Positions 47,919 to 61,080 are shown, counted from the first letter of the stretch. The stretch is DNA of 64,000 bases from Xylaria sp. FL1777 (GCA_022578965.1 MU400574.1:171780-235779); one strand, 5' to 3'. The notes: generated from the letters alone by a model not told the origin. Translations and numbers: made by a program.

Positions 47919-49475
47919 GGCGGTTGCTTGGCTGTTGCTTGGCGTTCGCGACGGCGGCGAGAAGGATCGTTCGCTTGGGAAAAGGCGGGTGCGGGGAGGC
48001 AGAAGCCAAGACGGGCGGGAAGCCTTTACATACCTACTTTAAGTACCTGCGGGCATGTATCTGCGGCGCGACCGCGGTACCGCCCAAGTACTGCGCAGGC
48101 CATGACAAATCCGGCAGGCCTCGTGCTGCACTGGGGCGGCGCAGGAAGATTGCGAGAACGGAATGCCTAGGCGTCTGCTAGGAGGCATTAATCACCGAGG
48201 CATGGGAGCTGTTACAAAGGTACACTGTCAGGGGCCACAGGGCTTTGTGTCGGCCGTGGTGAAGATCTCACGGTTAGCCACGGGCGTGAGATACGACGTA
48301 TTGAGCATGTGAAGGCTACTCGATAGTACATGTACCTACATGCCATGCGGCTAGCCGACGAACTGTTTCACGACCAAGGCCGTCTAGGTACACTAAGTCC
48401 ACTGTGGCGGTGAGCCAAACCGTCGCGTCGGGTTCTTGGCGACGCCGTTGCATGTACTCTTCTGCCGGCCCGGCTTGGCGGACGCGAACTACTGAGACGT
48501 ACCGAGCGTACCGTATTGCCGCTTAGAGCAGACAATGACGCTGGGGTATATTTCCGACATGCCCTTCTTCCTTCTGTTTTGCTTTTCAAGGGAAAGGAGG
48601 GTAAAAAAATTTTGGGAAGAAAAGAAAGACCTAAGTACCTACGTATTAGTTATATAGCAAAAACCATTGATCAAAGGTGGGTATTGGTGTGCAGGCTGAC
48701 CAGCTTACCGACTGACTGACATATGTAGGTACCTAGTACCACGTAGTACATATGCAATAGGGACATAGCTGTAAATAGGTCAAGCGCCCGACTTCAGCTG
48801 GAATCGAGAGTCATGAACGATGCGGGATTAATAAAAATGTTCTTGCAAAAGAGAGACCTCCCCTTTAATATGACCCCTGTTAATGTCTAGGCAGTAAATA
48901 ATGGATTCTATTTAAGAGGGGCCGTAATAGCGTGTAACTATCTGCATACGGTCTTTAACTATCTCGAATATAAAGAAGCCTCATCCGCCATATTTCAACC
49001 GTGTAGATCCTTTCATATCTATATTATGTAAGGGTGATTTCTATGTGCTAGATTTAGTGATAGATCAATTAGTTATTCTAGCGTATTTTTTAGTTTTTTT
49101 TTCCTTTAGTTAGAACAGTTACGGAATTTTGCCCAATAAAGTTAAGCCTTCTAACTTCCCTTCCGCCTGGCCGAAGCTCTAAACAGGTAGTGGCCCGTAG
49201 GGCTAAAACTACCCAGAGTACTACCTACACATAATTAATTATTAGGTAAGGACTGCCTAAGGCTAATAGCCTCCATTGCCAGCTGTTTTGGGCGGACAGA
49301 AAGCCTTTTGATAAGCCCTCCATTGCTATCCTTGAATTCTTTTGCAAACAGAAAACTACCTAGGTAATTATACATAGCAACAAGGTGGAAAGGAAAAAAA
49401 GAAAAGAAACTAGTATTTGTATTACAACGGTTACTGCTTTGTTCATAATGTGCTGACTTTTTAGGTGTAATTATA
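47919..49475. other. Intergenic region grading into AT-rich DNA
   Basis: The promoter region of the transporter is GC-rich up to about 48180. TACCTAGGTA-type motifs follow at 48020-48050, 48330-48400 and 48720-48750. From about 48800 the sequence turns AT-rich and no open frame over 60 codons remains. No gene is seen. Confidence 0.5.
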
Positions 49476-49785
49476 CAAAGGTTAAGGCCAGAAGTCTAAA
49501 ATAGCCTAAACAATTAAATACAGTGCATTTTATTTACTGCTTACAGTAAAAATTTCCTAATTAAGAAAGACCTTTAATTTTGTGCTAAACCGTTAGTGGC
49601 CTAATTTTAGTATATTTTCTATTTAACGGACTGTTTTTAAGCTAAAATAAAACCTGTTAAGCTACTAGTAGTTTAGCATAAAATTAAAGTTTTTTCTTAA
49701 TTAAGAAGCCTTTACTATAAGCAGTAAATAAAATGCACTATATTTAATTGTTTAAGCTATTTTAGACTTTTGGCTTTAACCTTTG
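49476..49785. mobile_element. 310-bp inverted-repeat element (MITE-like) with TA target duplication
   Basis: Left arm 49476-49592 and right arm about 49670-49785 are inverted copies of each other over about 115 bases, running from CAAAGGTTAA at the left edge to TTAACCTTTG at the right edge. A TA dinucleotide flanks each end (49474-49475 and 49786-49787), which fits insertion by a Tc1/mariner-type transposase. The centre (about 77 bases) has no coding capacity. Arm differences are mostly C/T or G/A, fitting RIP or simple decay. It is too short to be autonomous. Confidence 0.85.
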
Positions 49786-49943
49786 TAGCTTTTATTATAA
49801 ATAGCCATAATTTATAGTTATGTTAAAATATTCTTTTAGCTTTAAGGCCAATGTTTATTTAACTTACTTAATTAACTTTTTAATAGTTAAAAGGTTTAAT
49901 TAATAGTTACTACTAAAAGCGTTTATATAAGTAATATATTATA

Positions 49944-50230
49944 TATTAAATAAACTTTATATAATTATATGTTTAATATATATATGTTAAAACAAAGTAT
50001 AATAATCTTTATATTATAAGCTATTTATATTTTATATGTTTAAGAAAAAAAAAAGTTCGTATAAAGCAAAAGTTTTCCTTTATATATAAAAACTTTGTTA
50101 GCGTATAAGCTAAGCTAACATTAAGATTACTTTAGTTTATATAATAGCTTTTACATAAAGTAATCTTTGTATAAAACCTATTATATGTATTATATATAGA
50201 AATTATAACTAATAATTAATTATTTTAATA
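49944..50230. repeat. Left LTR, fully mutated to A/T
   Basis: This is the 287-bp partner of 57031-57317. Where the right LTR retains C or G, this copy mostly has T or A, for example tatattata-type sequence opposite CGTACGTACTG. No primer-binding site can be read after it. Confidence 0.88.
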
Positions 50231-53200
50231 TTAGCTATTTTTTTTTTAGTTGTAATTTTTTTTATATAATGTTATTTAAAAGAAATAAAAAAGAATAATT
50301 TTATAAAAAGTTAAACATTTAATATTTTAATCCTTATAAAAAAAAAGTTGCTTATATATTTATTTTTTTTAAACTTTGTAATTATATAAAGCCTAAGTTT
50401 AAAAATAGTTGCTTTTTAAGTAAAGCACTTAAACTTTTATATAGTTTAATTATTGCTAGCATAATTAAAATTCTTTGTTTTTATTATTATATAGCTAACT
50501 AACGTTAGCTAATAATATAAAGTAAAATATTAGTAGTAAGCAATTTATATTAAAGTTAATTAAAAGTTCTTTTTTTATATAATAATAAGTTTAATAATAT
50601 ATTAAAGTATAAAAGCTAAGCTTTATTTATAAAAAAAGCTTAAATTTTATAGTACTTTTTATTACTTTTATATTTTTAGACTTTTTACTTTATATAGCTG
50701 CTTATTTTATTATTAGCTGTTTTATACGTATATATATATATTTATAACAGCTTTACATTTAGTTATCTTTATATATATACTTATATATATATATATATAT
50801 ACTTATATAATAGCTGCTTTATTATAATATAACATTAATAATTGCTAGCTTTATATTATAAGCTAAAACAGTAATTATAACGTTATATAACTATTAACTA
50901 GTAATTTTAACAATTAACTGTTTTTTTAGTTATTATATATAAATATATTTATTTATTTTTTTTTTATATAGCTTATTATTTAAGTAGTTTATTAATAATT
51001 ATTTGTTATATAAAAAATAATAAGTTTTAAGTTATATTAATGCTTTTAGTTAATATTAAGGTTTAAATTTTATATAATGCTTTAATTACCTTTATTATAG
51101 CTTAAATAATTTGTTATAAAAGCTACTTTTATATAGTATTTATTTAGTTATATAGCATTATAGTTATTTTATGCAACTAAAATACTTATATAAACTATAA
51201 AAGCTTTTTATTTTAAGGTTGCTAATAAATAATAAAATTTTAAGGTAATATATATATTATATACGTTTAGTAATTATATAATGCTTATTATAATTATTAT
51301 ATTTAAATAAATAAAAAAAAGTTAAATATTATATAGTAATTTAATAAAAAAAATAAAAAAAAATGTTAAGCACTTATATATAGCTTAAAAAATAGTTATA
51401 TAAAAAAAAATGTAAAATTTGTAATATTTTATAATTTTTAGTATTTTTTTTAAAATTAAATATATTTGCTTGTTACTTTTTTACTTATTATATAATTATT
51501 ATAACAATTTTTATATAAAAGTATTCTTTTAATTCTTTTTTTTTAATTTGTTTATATAAAAGTTATTTTTACTTTTTTTTTATAAATGCTTTTATTTATA
51601 TAGTTAGCTAGTTTATAAATACTAAGGTTTTTAGCGCTTAGTTTAATGTTTTTTTTATAAACGCGTTAGCTAAATTATTTTTATTATTAATTTATTATAC
51701 TTTAGAGATTTTTTTTCTTTTGTATAACTTTTTAAATAATATAATATTAATTATAAAGCGTTTTTTTTAAGTAGTTTTTAGCTTTATTAAATAATTATAT
51801 AACAATTTTAAGTTTAAATATAATACAGCAAAAATTAAAAATATTTTTAGTATAGCTATAATTTTTTAAAGCGTTATATAAAAAGCTATAATATTATTAA
51901 AACTATTTATTATGCTATATAATTTATTAGCTAGTATACTTTGCATTATTTGCTTATATTTGCTAAAGTTTTAATATATAATGTTTTTTTTAATTTTAAA
52001 AGCTAAGTTTTTTTTTATATAATGCTTTATTGCAAATATAATAATAAATCTAAGTTATAAAGTTATATTAGTGTTATTTATAAATAAACTGTTTATAAAA
52101 ATAAACAGTTTTATATAGCTTAAATTTAAAAATATAAACATTAATCTATAGTTATAATTATTTATTTATTATTTAATTTTATAGTTTAAATTTTTAATAT
52201 TTATTAGTGCTAAATTAATTACTTAAATAATAGTTATAAAGTTATATATAGCTTTTAGTTAGCAAATGTTGCTTATATAAACATTATATATACGTTAAAA
52301 AACATATTGTTATATAACATTTTTTATATAAAAATTAATTAAAGCTAGTTAGTTTGCTTAGCTTTTTATATAAATATTATATTTTTTTTATATAAAAAAA
52401 TAATTTAATTACTATTAAATTTAATAAAGTAATTTTGTTATAAAGTTTTTTTTAGTTTTATATAAAACTTTGCTTTATATAACTTATGTTTTTTTTTTGC
52501 TAAAAATTTAAGTATAATAAAGCTAAATATATTGTTTGTTTATAAACTTATAATGCTAAATTTATATAAAAATCTTAATGTAAACAATAAATATAAGTTA
52601 TATATAAAAACTATTATACTAAGTTTTTTATAATAATATTAATAGTAAGTTTTAAACTAATATAGCTTTAATTTAGTTAAGCTATATAATAGTTATATAA
52701 TTTATATAATTGTTTTTTTAAAATACTTTAAAACAAGTTTAAAAAGTAGTTATATAAAGATTTTTTATGTAAGCTTATTTTTTAATTATATATATGCTTA
52801 CATAATATTTTAAAGCTTACTTAAAGCGTTAAAATTTTAAATTAGCAAAAAGCTTAAAGCTAATAATAATTATTAGCTTATTTGTTAGATTATTAGTAAT
52901 TAAGTTAATATAGTTTTTTTTTTTATATTGTTATAGCTTTATATAATTAATTTAAACTTTTTATATAGCTTAGTTATTTTTTTTTTAATTTTTTATATAA
53001 AGCAAAACTTAAAAATTTAAGTATTACTATGTTTATTTAAATTATATTTTATAAACTAAAAAACATTTTATATAATAAAATTATTAATTTTTATAGCGTT
53101 TAATTTTTTAAACAAAACGCTAAAAGTACTAATAATGCTATTTTTATGCAATTTTATTACTAAAGCATAATTTTATTCCTTTTTTAAAGTTAAAAACAAG

Positions 53201-56200
53201 TTATTAATGTTTTATATAAACGCTATAAAAAAGTTTTTAGCTTTTTTAAGTTTTTTGCGTTTTTTTTATATAGCTAGTTTTATAGCTAGTTTTATAGCAG
53301 TTATATTTTTTTTTTTATTATTTGCTAAAATATATTTAATTATATAATAATATAGCTTAACTTATATTTATTTAAAGCAAATTAAGCTATTTATAAAGTT
53401 AATAATTATATTAGGTTTTTTAATTAATTATATTTTATATAGTTTTTTTTAGCTTTGCTTTTTATGCTATATAAAAACTTTATTATATAAAAGTAAAAAT
53501 AATACTTTATATAAAGCTAGCTTATTATATTTATAAATTATATAACTAATTTTAATTTTTGTTTGTTTTTTATAAAGCATTTTTATAGCTTTTTTAACTG
53601 CTTTAGCTTTTTATATAATATTTAACAAAAAAAAAAAGTTTTAATTAACCTTTAAATATACTTTAAATATAAAAAGCATTAAAATTAAGCTATTAAGCTT
53701 TGCAATATTATTTAAAGCTTTAATTACTATTTATAAAATTAACTTATTTTTTATATAATAATTTAGTTTAGTTTTTAATATATTATATATATAATAAAAA
53801 AGTTTATATGTTTTTTTTATTTTATTAATAGCTTAATAAGCTTTAATAAGCATTTTTTAGCACTTTATATTTATAATTTTAGTTTAGTTTTAAAATTCTT
53901 TAAACAAAAAGTTTATACTAAAGTTATATATAATATAGTTTAAAAGTTTTTAATATATGTTAATTTAGCATTTATATAAAGCTTTTTAAGCGTTTTATAT
54001 AAATATAAATTTTAAAAATATAGCTGCTTAAAATAATATAGCTATATTAATTATATATAAAACCTGCTTATTATTTATTTATATAGCATTAATTATAACT
54101 TTATAATTAAAGTTGTAGTTATTTTTAATTATAAACTTAAAACAACAAAGTGCTTAGTTATATAATTAACAATAATAGCAAAACTTCTAGATTTTTTTTA
54201 AAGCAAAGCAATTAATATTATAGCTTATATAATTAAGCATATTATATAGTTTTTTTATATAAAAATATTTAAAGCATTTATAAAGCTTTTAAAGTTTTAT
54301 TTTTATAAAATATAAACTTGCTTTATATAAGCTAATATTAAAAAACAAGTATTTTTATTTTTATATAACAAAAATAATCTTTTTGTTTTATTATATAATA
54401 ATGTTTTTTATATTATTAAAGTATGCTTTTAAATAGTTAACATTTTTTAATAAAAATAAAAAAAAAGTAAAAATATTTAAAACATAGTATATAGTTATAC
54501 TAAAGGCGTTTTTTATTTATATAATGCTTATAGCACTTATAATATTATTTTTATTAAAATAAATATAAATATTACTTAAAGTTTAATTAATTTTTATATA
54601 AAAATATATTTAAAAGTATGCTTTTAATTAAGCTTTTTTTACTATTAAATAATTAAAAGCACTAATATTTTAAAGTTTACTTTAATAGTTTATATAATAA
54701 TAATTGCTTAATATAAACTAATTATATAATACTATTGTTTTATAGTTTTAAATGTTTTTTTTTATTATATAATAAAAAAATATATTATTTATTAAATATT
54801 AAATAGTTTAATTATTAAATTCTTTATTAATATTTTTAGTATTATTGTTTAATTTTAAATATTTTTTGCATTTTGTTATATATAAAAAGAATTCTTTTAA
54901 AGTAAGTTTTTAGCTATAAATTATTTTATATAAATTAAAAAATACGTTTTTTATATAAGCTTTTTTTTAAAAAGTATAGCATATTAATTAGTAGCTTTTT
55001 TTTTAATAAATAAAGCATTTTTTGTTTATATAAAAGTTCTAGTTTTTTTAGTTATAGCTTTAAAAATAGCTTAGCTATTTAGTTAATTAATTTAATAACT
55101 TTAATATAAATTTAAATTATTAATTTTTTATATAATTATAGTTATATTTTTAGTTTATAAAGTATAATTTATTATTTTTTTATATAAAAGTTTTTGCTAT
55201 ATTATTTAATGCTATATATAAACATATTTATAAATTAGCAAAAAATCTTTTATATATAAGTTTTTAAAAAATTAATGTTATAGCTAATTTTAGTATATTT
55301 TAATATGTTTATATAACATTTATACTTAGTTAAATTTTGCTTTAATAATTAATGCTAAACGTTTATTATGCTTTTTTAAGCTTATTAAGCATTAATTTAA
55401 ATATTTTATATAAAGCTAAGTTTAGGTTTTTTTTTTTTATTTATATAAAAAAAACTATTGTTTAGTTAGCTTAATATTAGCTATAATTTATATTAATATT
55501 AAAATAAATATTTATTATATAATATATTTTATTTTAAGTTTTGTTTAAACTAATATAGTTAATAAAAAAGTTTTTTATATAACTTTTTAAAATATATAAA
55601 AATATAGTATAATATTAGTTTTTTATAATTTTAATTTATTAGTAAGCAGTAATAAATAAATAAGCTTTATTATATAATAAGTTATATAGTTTGCTTATAT
55701 AGTTTTAATTTAAGTTTTAGCTTTTTTAAAAAATAATATATTTATTAAAAAATATAAATTTATTTTATATAAACTTTATTAAAAATAAATTAAAAAACAT
55801 ATTTTTAATAGCTAAATTTAATATTATATAAATATATATTTTTTGCTTTAATGTTTATAATAAATAATATTAAACAAAATATTTATATATTAGTTAAAAA
55901 ATTAGTTTATAGCTTGCTTTTATTATATAAAAATTAAATAGCTTAAAAAAATTTTAATGTTTAATATTTAGCTAAATTAATTATAGTTAATATTTATATT
56001 ATTATGTTTAAAATTATATATTAAAACTTAAGTTTTTAAAAAATAATTTAATATATAAATAATTTAAAAAGTTTTAACTATTATATAAAAAAATATTTAA
56101 TTATTAGCTTAATATTAAAAATATTACTAATAATTAAATAGTTATTATATAATAAATATTTAGTAGTTTTTTTAATTTTTTAATTGTAAAGTTTTTATAA

Positions 56201-57030
56201 GCTATTTTTATAAGCTTTTAAATTATAATTATTTTTAACATTAAATAAATTTTTTTTAACTTAAAATTTTTAAATAAAGCGCTTTATATGCTTTAATAAA
56301 TTTTTTAGAAATAATTTTTTGTTTATTTTTTAAAAGTTTTAATAAACTTTTTTTAAAAATAGTTTAATAGTTTATAAAAATATAAATAATTAGTATAATA
56401 AAATGCTAACTTAATATTTAGCTTAATTTTAGTTATATAGCTAAAATTAATTTTTTAGCTTTATATTTTAAAATTAATTTAAGCGTTTATTTGTTATATG
56501 CTTATTAAAACATTTTTAGTTAAGTTTTTATATATAAAAATAACTAGCTTTAACTTTAAAAGCATTATAAATAATTATTTGTTTTTTTAAAACATAATAA
56601 ATTTAACTAAATTATATAATATATTTAATTTTATATTTAAGTTATATAAATTGCTATTTTGTTTTTATATAATAATATAATTAATATATTGTTTAATGTT
56701 TATATAGCAATATAATTAAAAAAATAGCAAAATTACTTGCTATTTTTTTTATTTTGTTTTTAATATTAATAAACAAGTTAAAAGTTTAGTTTTTATATAT
56801 AAATAAATTAAATCTTTTTTTTTTTTTTTTATACATGCTTATTTTAGCTAATTAAAAAAAATAAACTAAACAATATATTTATACATTAAAAAAAAAACAA
56901 GCATAATATAAAAAACAAATCTTTTTTTAATAAATTAAAATAAAAATATATTATATAACTTTATTATTACTTTAGTTAATTTATAGTTTGTTGCAAATAA
57001 GTTAAAAATATAAATATAACTATTAATTAA

Positions 57031-57317
57031 TATTAAATAAGCTTTATATAATTATATATTTAATATATATATGCTAAAACAAAGTATAATAATCTTTATA
57101 TTATAAGCTGTTTATATTTTATATGTTTAAAAAAAAAAAAAGTTTATATAAAGCAAAAGTTCTTCTTTATGTGTAAAAACTTTGCTAGCATACAAGCTAA
57201 ACTAACACTAAGATTACCTTGGTTCATGCAATAGCCTTTGCACAGAGTAGTCTCTGTGCGAAACCTATCGTACGTACTGTACATGGGAGTTGCAACTAAT
57301 AACCAGTTATTCCAACA
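57031..57317. repeat. Right LTR, mutated at its inner side only
   Basis: The first ~120 bases are as AT-rich as the element body. From about 57170 G and C reappear, and the last 100 bases look almost unmutated, ending TTCCAACA. The boundary of heavy mutation therefore falls inside this LTR. Confidence 0.88.
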
Positions 57318-57322
57318 TTATG

Positions 57323-58071
57323 CGTACATGTGCCGCTCAATAAGAAATACCTCGTCCGTTATAGCTAAATCAACTATGGCAAGTTTGAGTTAGGTCGCAG
57401 CAGTAACGATAAGGATGGCACGCAGAAGCAGGTTAAGGTCATATTCGGGACCTTGGTGGTTAAATTATTACGAATAACTACTTACTTCATTTGATAATTA
57501 AAGGCGAAAGCCTCGTATGTTGAGGAGCTGGCACTGCCTCGCTACCTGCACTGCTAGACATACCTAATGGGCTATGGACATGGTCTGTATCTTTGTTAAA
57601 CGAATATCCGAAGTCGGTCCGACAAATTTACGTAGTAGGTATGCTCTCTTTGAACGAAAGCGAAACAGGTCAGTTGACCTACTTACATATTTGTGACGAT
57701 TGTGAGTCACTGTGGACGAATTAGTGTACCTAAGTAGGTAGGTATGATCTTCATCGTGAGCTAACCGAACTAACCCATTTACGTATAGCCCAACTCCGAC
57801 AATCAGCCAATTAGCTGGCTACCTGCTAGCTCGATTGATTAGCATGATGCAACTTTCAGGGGTGCCCATACTCCGCCCCTAGGCTTCTTTCGATACCTAC
57901 CTAGCTATTCTAAGCCTCATTGATGCCTAGAGGGCTGACAATGGCATGAGTTCTCGCCGTTCGAACCGCACTCGGATACTACGTAGTATCTCTGGTTCTA
58001 GTCTAACCCATGTACTATGTACCCTTCATCCAGAGTCGTAACGTACTCGGTAGTTTGATACCTGCTGTACC
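57323..58071. other. Promoter-side region of the HET gene
   Basis: Base composition is normal again. It holds dispersed repeat copy B (57344-57457), TACCTAAGTAGGTAGGTA-type motifs near 57725-57745 and 57895, and presumably the promoter of the HET-domain gene. No other gene is seen. Confidence 0.5.
57344..57457. repeat. Dispersed repeat, copy B
   Basis: It resembles 31743-31857 in the same orientation and starts about 20 bases outside the LTR element. Both copies can be read in one frame with shared residues (KYLVR, FELGRS, DK), but copy B has an in-frame stop. It is either an old coding remnant or non-coding repeat sequence. Confidence 0.55.
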
Positions 58072-60638
58072 ATGGCTAAGCTTAGGTTTATAGACGTACT
58101 AAAACTTCAATGGCTGAATGCGAATCGGTCGTCCGTGAAGCCCAACCGTCTGCCTTTATGCCAAGAATGCCGCGGTTGGGGATATATTAGTAAGCATAAT
58201 CTAGACGAGTCACACTACCAAGACGAAAGAGATCGGTTCACCACATTTCGCCAATTTGTGACAGTCGAACAATTGGCGCAAAGAGCGCGATGTGGCATCT
58301 GCGCCTCTATCCTCGCCGCCTACCAGACTCGGGCCCAAGGTGTTCCAGACGTACAATCCCGGCCGACAGCGGAGATTAGCATTGGGATAGAAGGACCGTT
58401 CTATCTTGACGTAGGGAGACCTGGGTTCTACTCTCCTGAAGGCTGTCCCCCACGTCTTGGTGATCGGTCGGACCCCAATCACATCGTCATCAGGACATTT
58501 CTAAGGTTGACTGTAAAGGCTTCCCTACAACCAAAGATAGAGCATAAATCAGCCGTACGATCAATAACCAGCAGGCGGCCCAGACAAGCCAGCCAGACTG
58601 AAGTTGACGCGTCACCCGCGTTCATTATCACCCCGCAATTTAAACTAACTTATTCGAATGATGATGCAAAAGTTCTGACCGGGATTCAGGAGTGGGATGT
58701 TCCATTTTTTGATACAAGGCTTCTTAGCGGCTGGCTGAAAAGATGTGAACACCATCACGCTGGGAAGTGCGGTGGTAAAATAGCAGAAAATGGTAAGCTT
58801 ACTAGGTATTGTAACAACAAGCCCCCGTTAACGCGGAACTAGTGAATCTTCCTGTAGGATTCCGGGTTATCGACACCCACGAAGAGAAAGTCATAGAGCC
58901 AGACGGCTTCTTTAGTTATGCGGCTTTGAGTTATATATGGACAGCCGGCCCGGATAACAATATCCAACTAGAGAAAAGCAATACCGATCTCCTTGCAGCA
59001 CCGAATAGCCTTCGCCAAGTGCAGCTCCCGTGTGTCATAACTGATGCTATTACCCTGTGCCGTGACCTTGGTGAGCGCTATTTGTGGATTGATCGCCTTT
59101 GTATTGTTCAGGACGACGAAATCACGAAGCCGGGTCAGATCAATGCGATGGATCTGATATATCGTTCTGCAAATTTCACAATCATCGGGGCTCTCGACAC
59201 ACGTGATGATATCGGTTTGCCAGGATGCTCTGGCAGACCAAGGCATTCGAGATCCTCAGTGTTGTCACCACCCTACCAGCCCGAAGTTGAAGGTCAGGGA
59301 ATAGTCGCCGGGGCAACCGCTGATATTGCTATCAACACGACGCTATGGAACCATAGAGGGTGGACCTTTCAGGAAAGGCTCCTATCTAGACGATGTCTTT
59401 ACATCACCCAACATCAAGTCATATATAAATGTTGTCAAGAAGAAGCAATGGAGATGCTCTCTTGGGCGGTTCACCCCGCACCCACATATTCGGAAAGATA
59501 CGATTACCACGGGCATGATAGGGATTTACGGGAAGACCGTGAAGAATCCCTAGAATTTTTAAATAATAACGGGGTTAATGCTACACAAGCATTTGGAGAT
59601 AGTGCCATCTTCAAAAGAGGGAAATATGAGGTCAAGGGTACCCAGTTCACTATCCAAGACGGTATAAGACTGGCAGATTATTGCGATTGGGTGAAAGACT
59701 ATAGCTCGCGGCAACTGTCGTATGCAAGTGACTCCTTCAATGCTTTTTCCGGAGTGGGCAACGCCCTGCGTGAATCTTTCAACTGCCGAATGCTATTCGG
59801 CATACCCGAGAAATACGTTGCCGTATGTCTTCTTTGGGACTGTCCTGGACCATTCAGTCCATGTGGAGAAATTCACAACGTTCCAAGTTGGAGCTGGGTA
59901 AGTTCAGCATCAGCCGTCACCTACGAGTGTGAAAACGAAAGCCTTGGCCGAGACTTCCTCCATATCGCAAGTCTCGTATACTTCCACTACCAACAGCCCG
60001 AGGGCGATCTTCAAAAGCTTGACGTCGAGGAAAGATGGATCCAAACTGAGATCTCTATTCAAGAGCTATCGGAGCGAGAGGAGTTGCCTCCTCTACGCGG
60101 AAAAGGAATTCCGGGTGAGTGGAGGACTAATCAGGACTGGAAAGAGTGTCCTCAAAATCCATGGACAGCCTATGAACGGCAGGTTCTAGATCCAAATGCG
60201 TGCATAGCGGCAGCATTATTCCCCGGAGCCCTCGTCTTCAACACGACAGTTGCATCCCTCAAAATTAACCAATTTTCAGCGCCGACCAATGACAAAGTAG
60301 AGCCTAAAGTCTCCGACGCTCTCCTAGTCAACGCTAATGATGAACGCGTTGGAACTCTTAGGACAATGGATTGCAGATGGATAGAAACCCATTGTACCAG
60401 GGACGGTGTTCAAAAGCTATTCGAGTTCGCTGTCATCTCAGGCCGCCTCCAAGAATATTCCACCAGAAAGTGGTCTGCGTGGGAGAAAAGATATTATGAT
60501 ATATGGGAACTAAATGTTATGATGGTAGAGAGACTGCCTTGCAAATCTTTCGTCGCTAGAAGGATCGGGATCGGTAGGGTAACCATGTATAGATGGAAAG
60601 ATTGCGGACCAAGATGGGAAACAGTGGTCCTTTGTTAA
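58072..60638 (+). CDS. HET-domain protein (heterokaryon incompatibility type)
   Basis: Two exons (58072-58792, 58843-60638) give 838 residues. The 50-base intron (GTAAGC...CTAG) joins two long frames that otherwise end and start within a few bases of each other. The N-terminal region has cysteine pairs CQEC (30-33) and CGIC. The HET domain begins near residue 266 with YAALSYIW, followed by LWIDRLCIVQDD (~321) and RGWTFQERLLS (~412), the standard block order of PF06985. The C-terminal half is variable and has no recognised domain, repeat or membrane segment. Family knowledge: HET proteins trigger cell death on recognition of non-self, in hyphal fusion or in response to other signals; partner and trigger are unknown here. 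The gene stands alone on an approximately 3.8-kb island of normal composition between two RIP-degraded blocks. It shows no stop or frame break. Confidence 0.93.
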
Positions 60639-61080
60639 GAAAGGGAATGCGCTTCATGTTGACTATGATAAAGGGGAGAACGGCAGAGCAGCCAGTATAT
60701 ACATAATTCTGGGGAATGGCTGTAATTAAGATCGACGTCCAGTAATTGTGTAAAGAGGACTCCTAGTGCGATGTTTTCAGATACCATAAGACCTGTAACT
60801 GACGAGGAGCCATGTAATATCTGAAGCCATGTTAAGTGGTCTCTATTCTGGAGTCCCCAGTGCTGTCTACACGTACTAAGGTCCTGCTTACGGTTGTAAC
60901 TTTAGGGTTCATAAGTACGGGGCTTTCGGGGGGTTTTTACAATGGAAGGGTTATGTCAGGTCACATGACCTAGCACCTAGCCCATAGCCCCACAATATGT
61001 GTACTATAGCCCACTACTTCGTAGGCCAGACCTTTGGCTAGCTATTTAGCTAGTCTCATCACACTTTCAAGTTTTAACCA
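60639..61080. other. 3' flank of the HET gene
   Basis: Ordinary composition up to about 61080 and no gene. It ends at a sharp switch to A/T-only sequence after a TAGCTAGCTATTTAGCTAG-like stretch. Confidence 0.5.

Larger units (their letters stand above)
49944..57317. mobile_element. RIP-degraded LTR retrotransposon, 7.4 kb
   Basis: Two 287-bp direct repeats (49944-50230 and 57031-57317) line up without any gap at a constant offset of 7087. They enclose 6.8 kb of almost pure A/T sequence with no open frame over 60 codons. The right LTR ends in CA; both start TA, probably from TG. The five bases before the left LTR (ttata, 49939-49943) and after the right LTR (ttatg, 57318-57322) form a target duplication differing by one G-to-A change. 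Nearly all LTR differences are C/T or G/A. The gag-pol genes are erased, so the superfamily cannot be told; size and LTR length would suit Ty3/gypsy or Ty1/copia. Confidence 0.88.

Noticed and set aside
50231..57030. Attempt to read gag-pol remnants inside the LTR element
   Set aside because: The sequence is almost wholly A/T with stops in all frames; no protease, reverse transcriptase or integrase motif can be read honestly.
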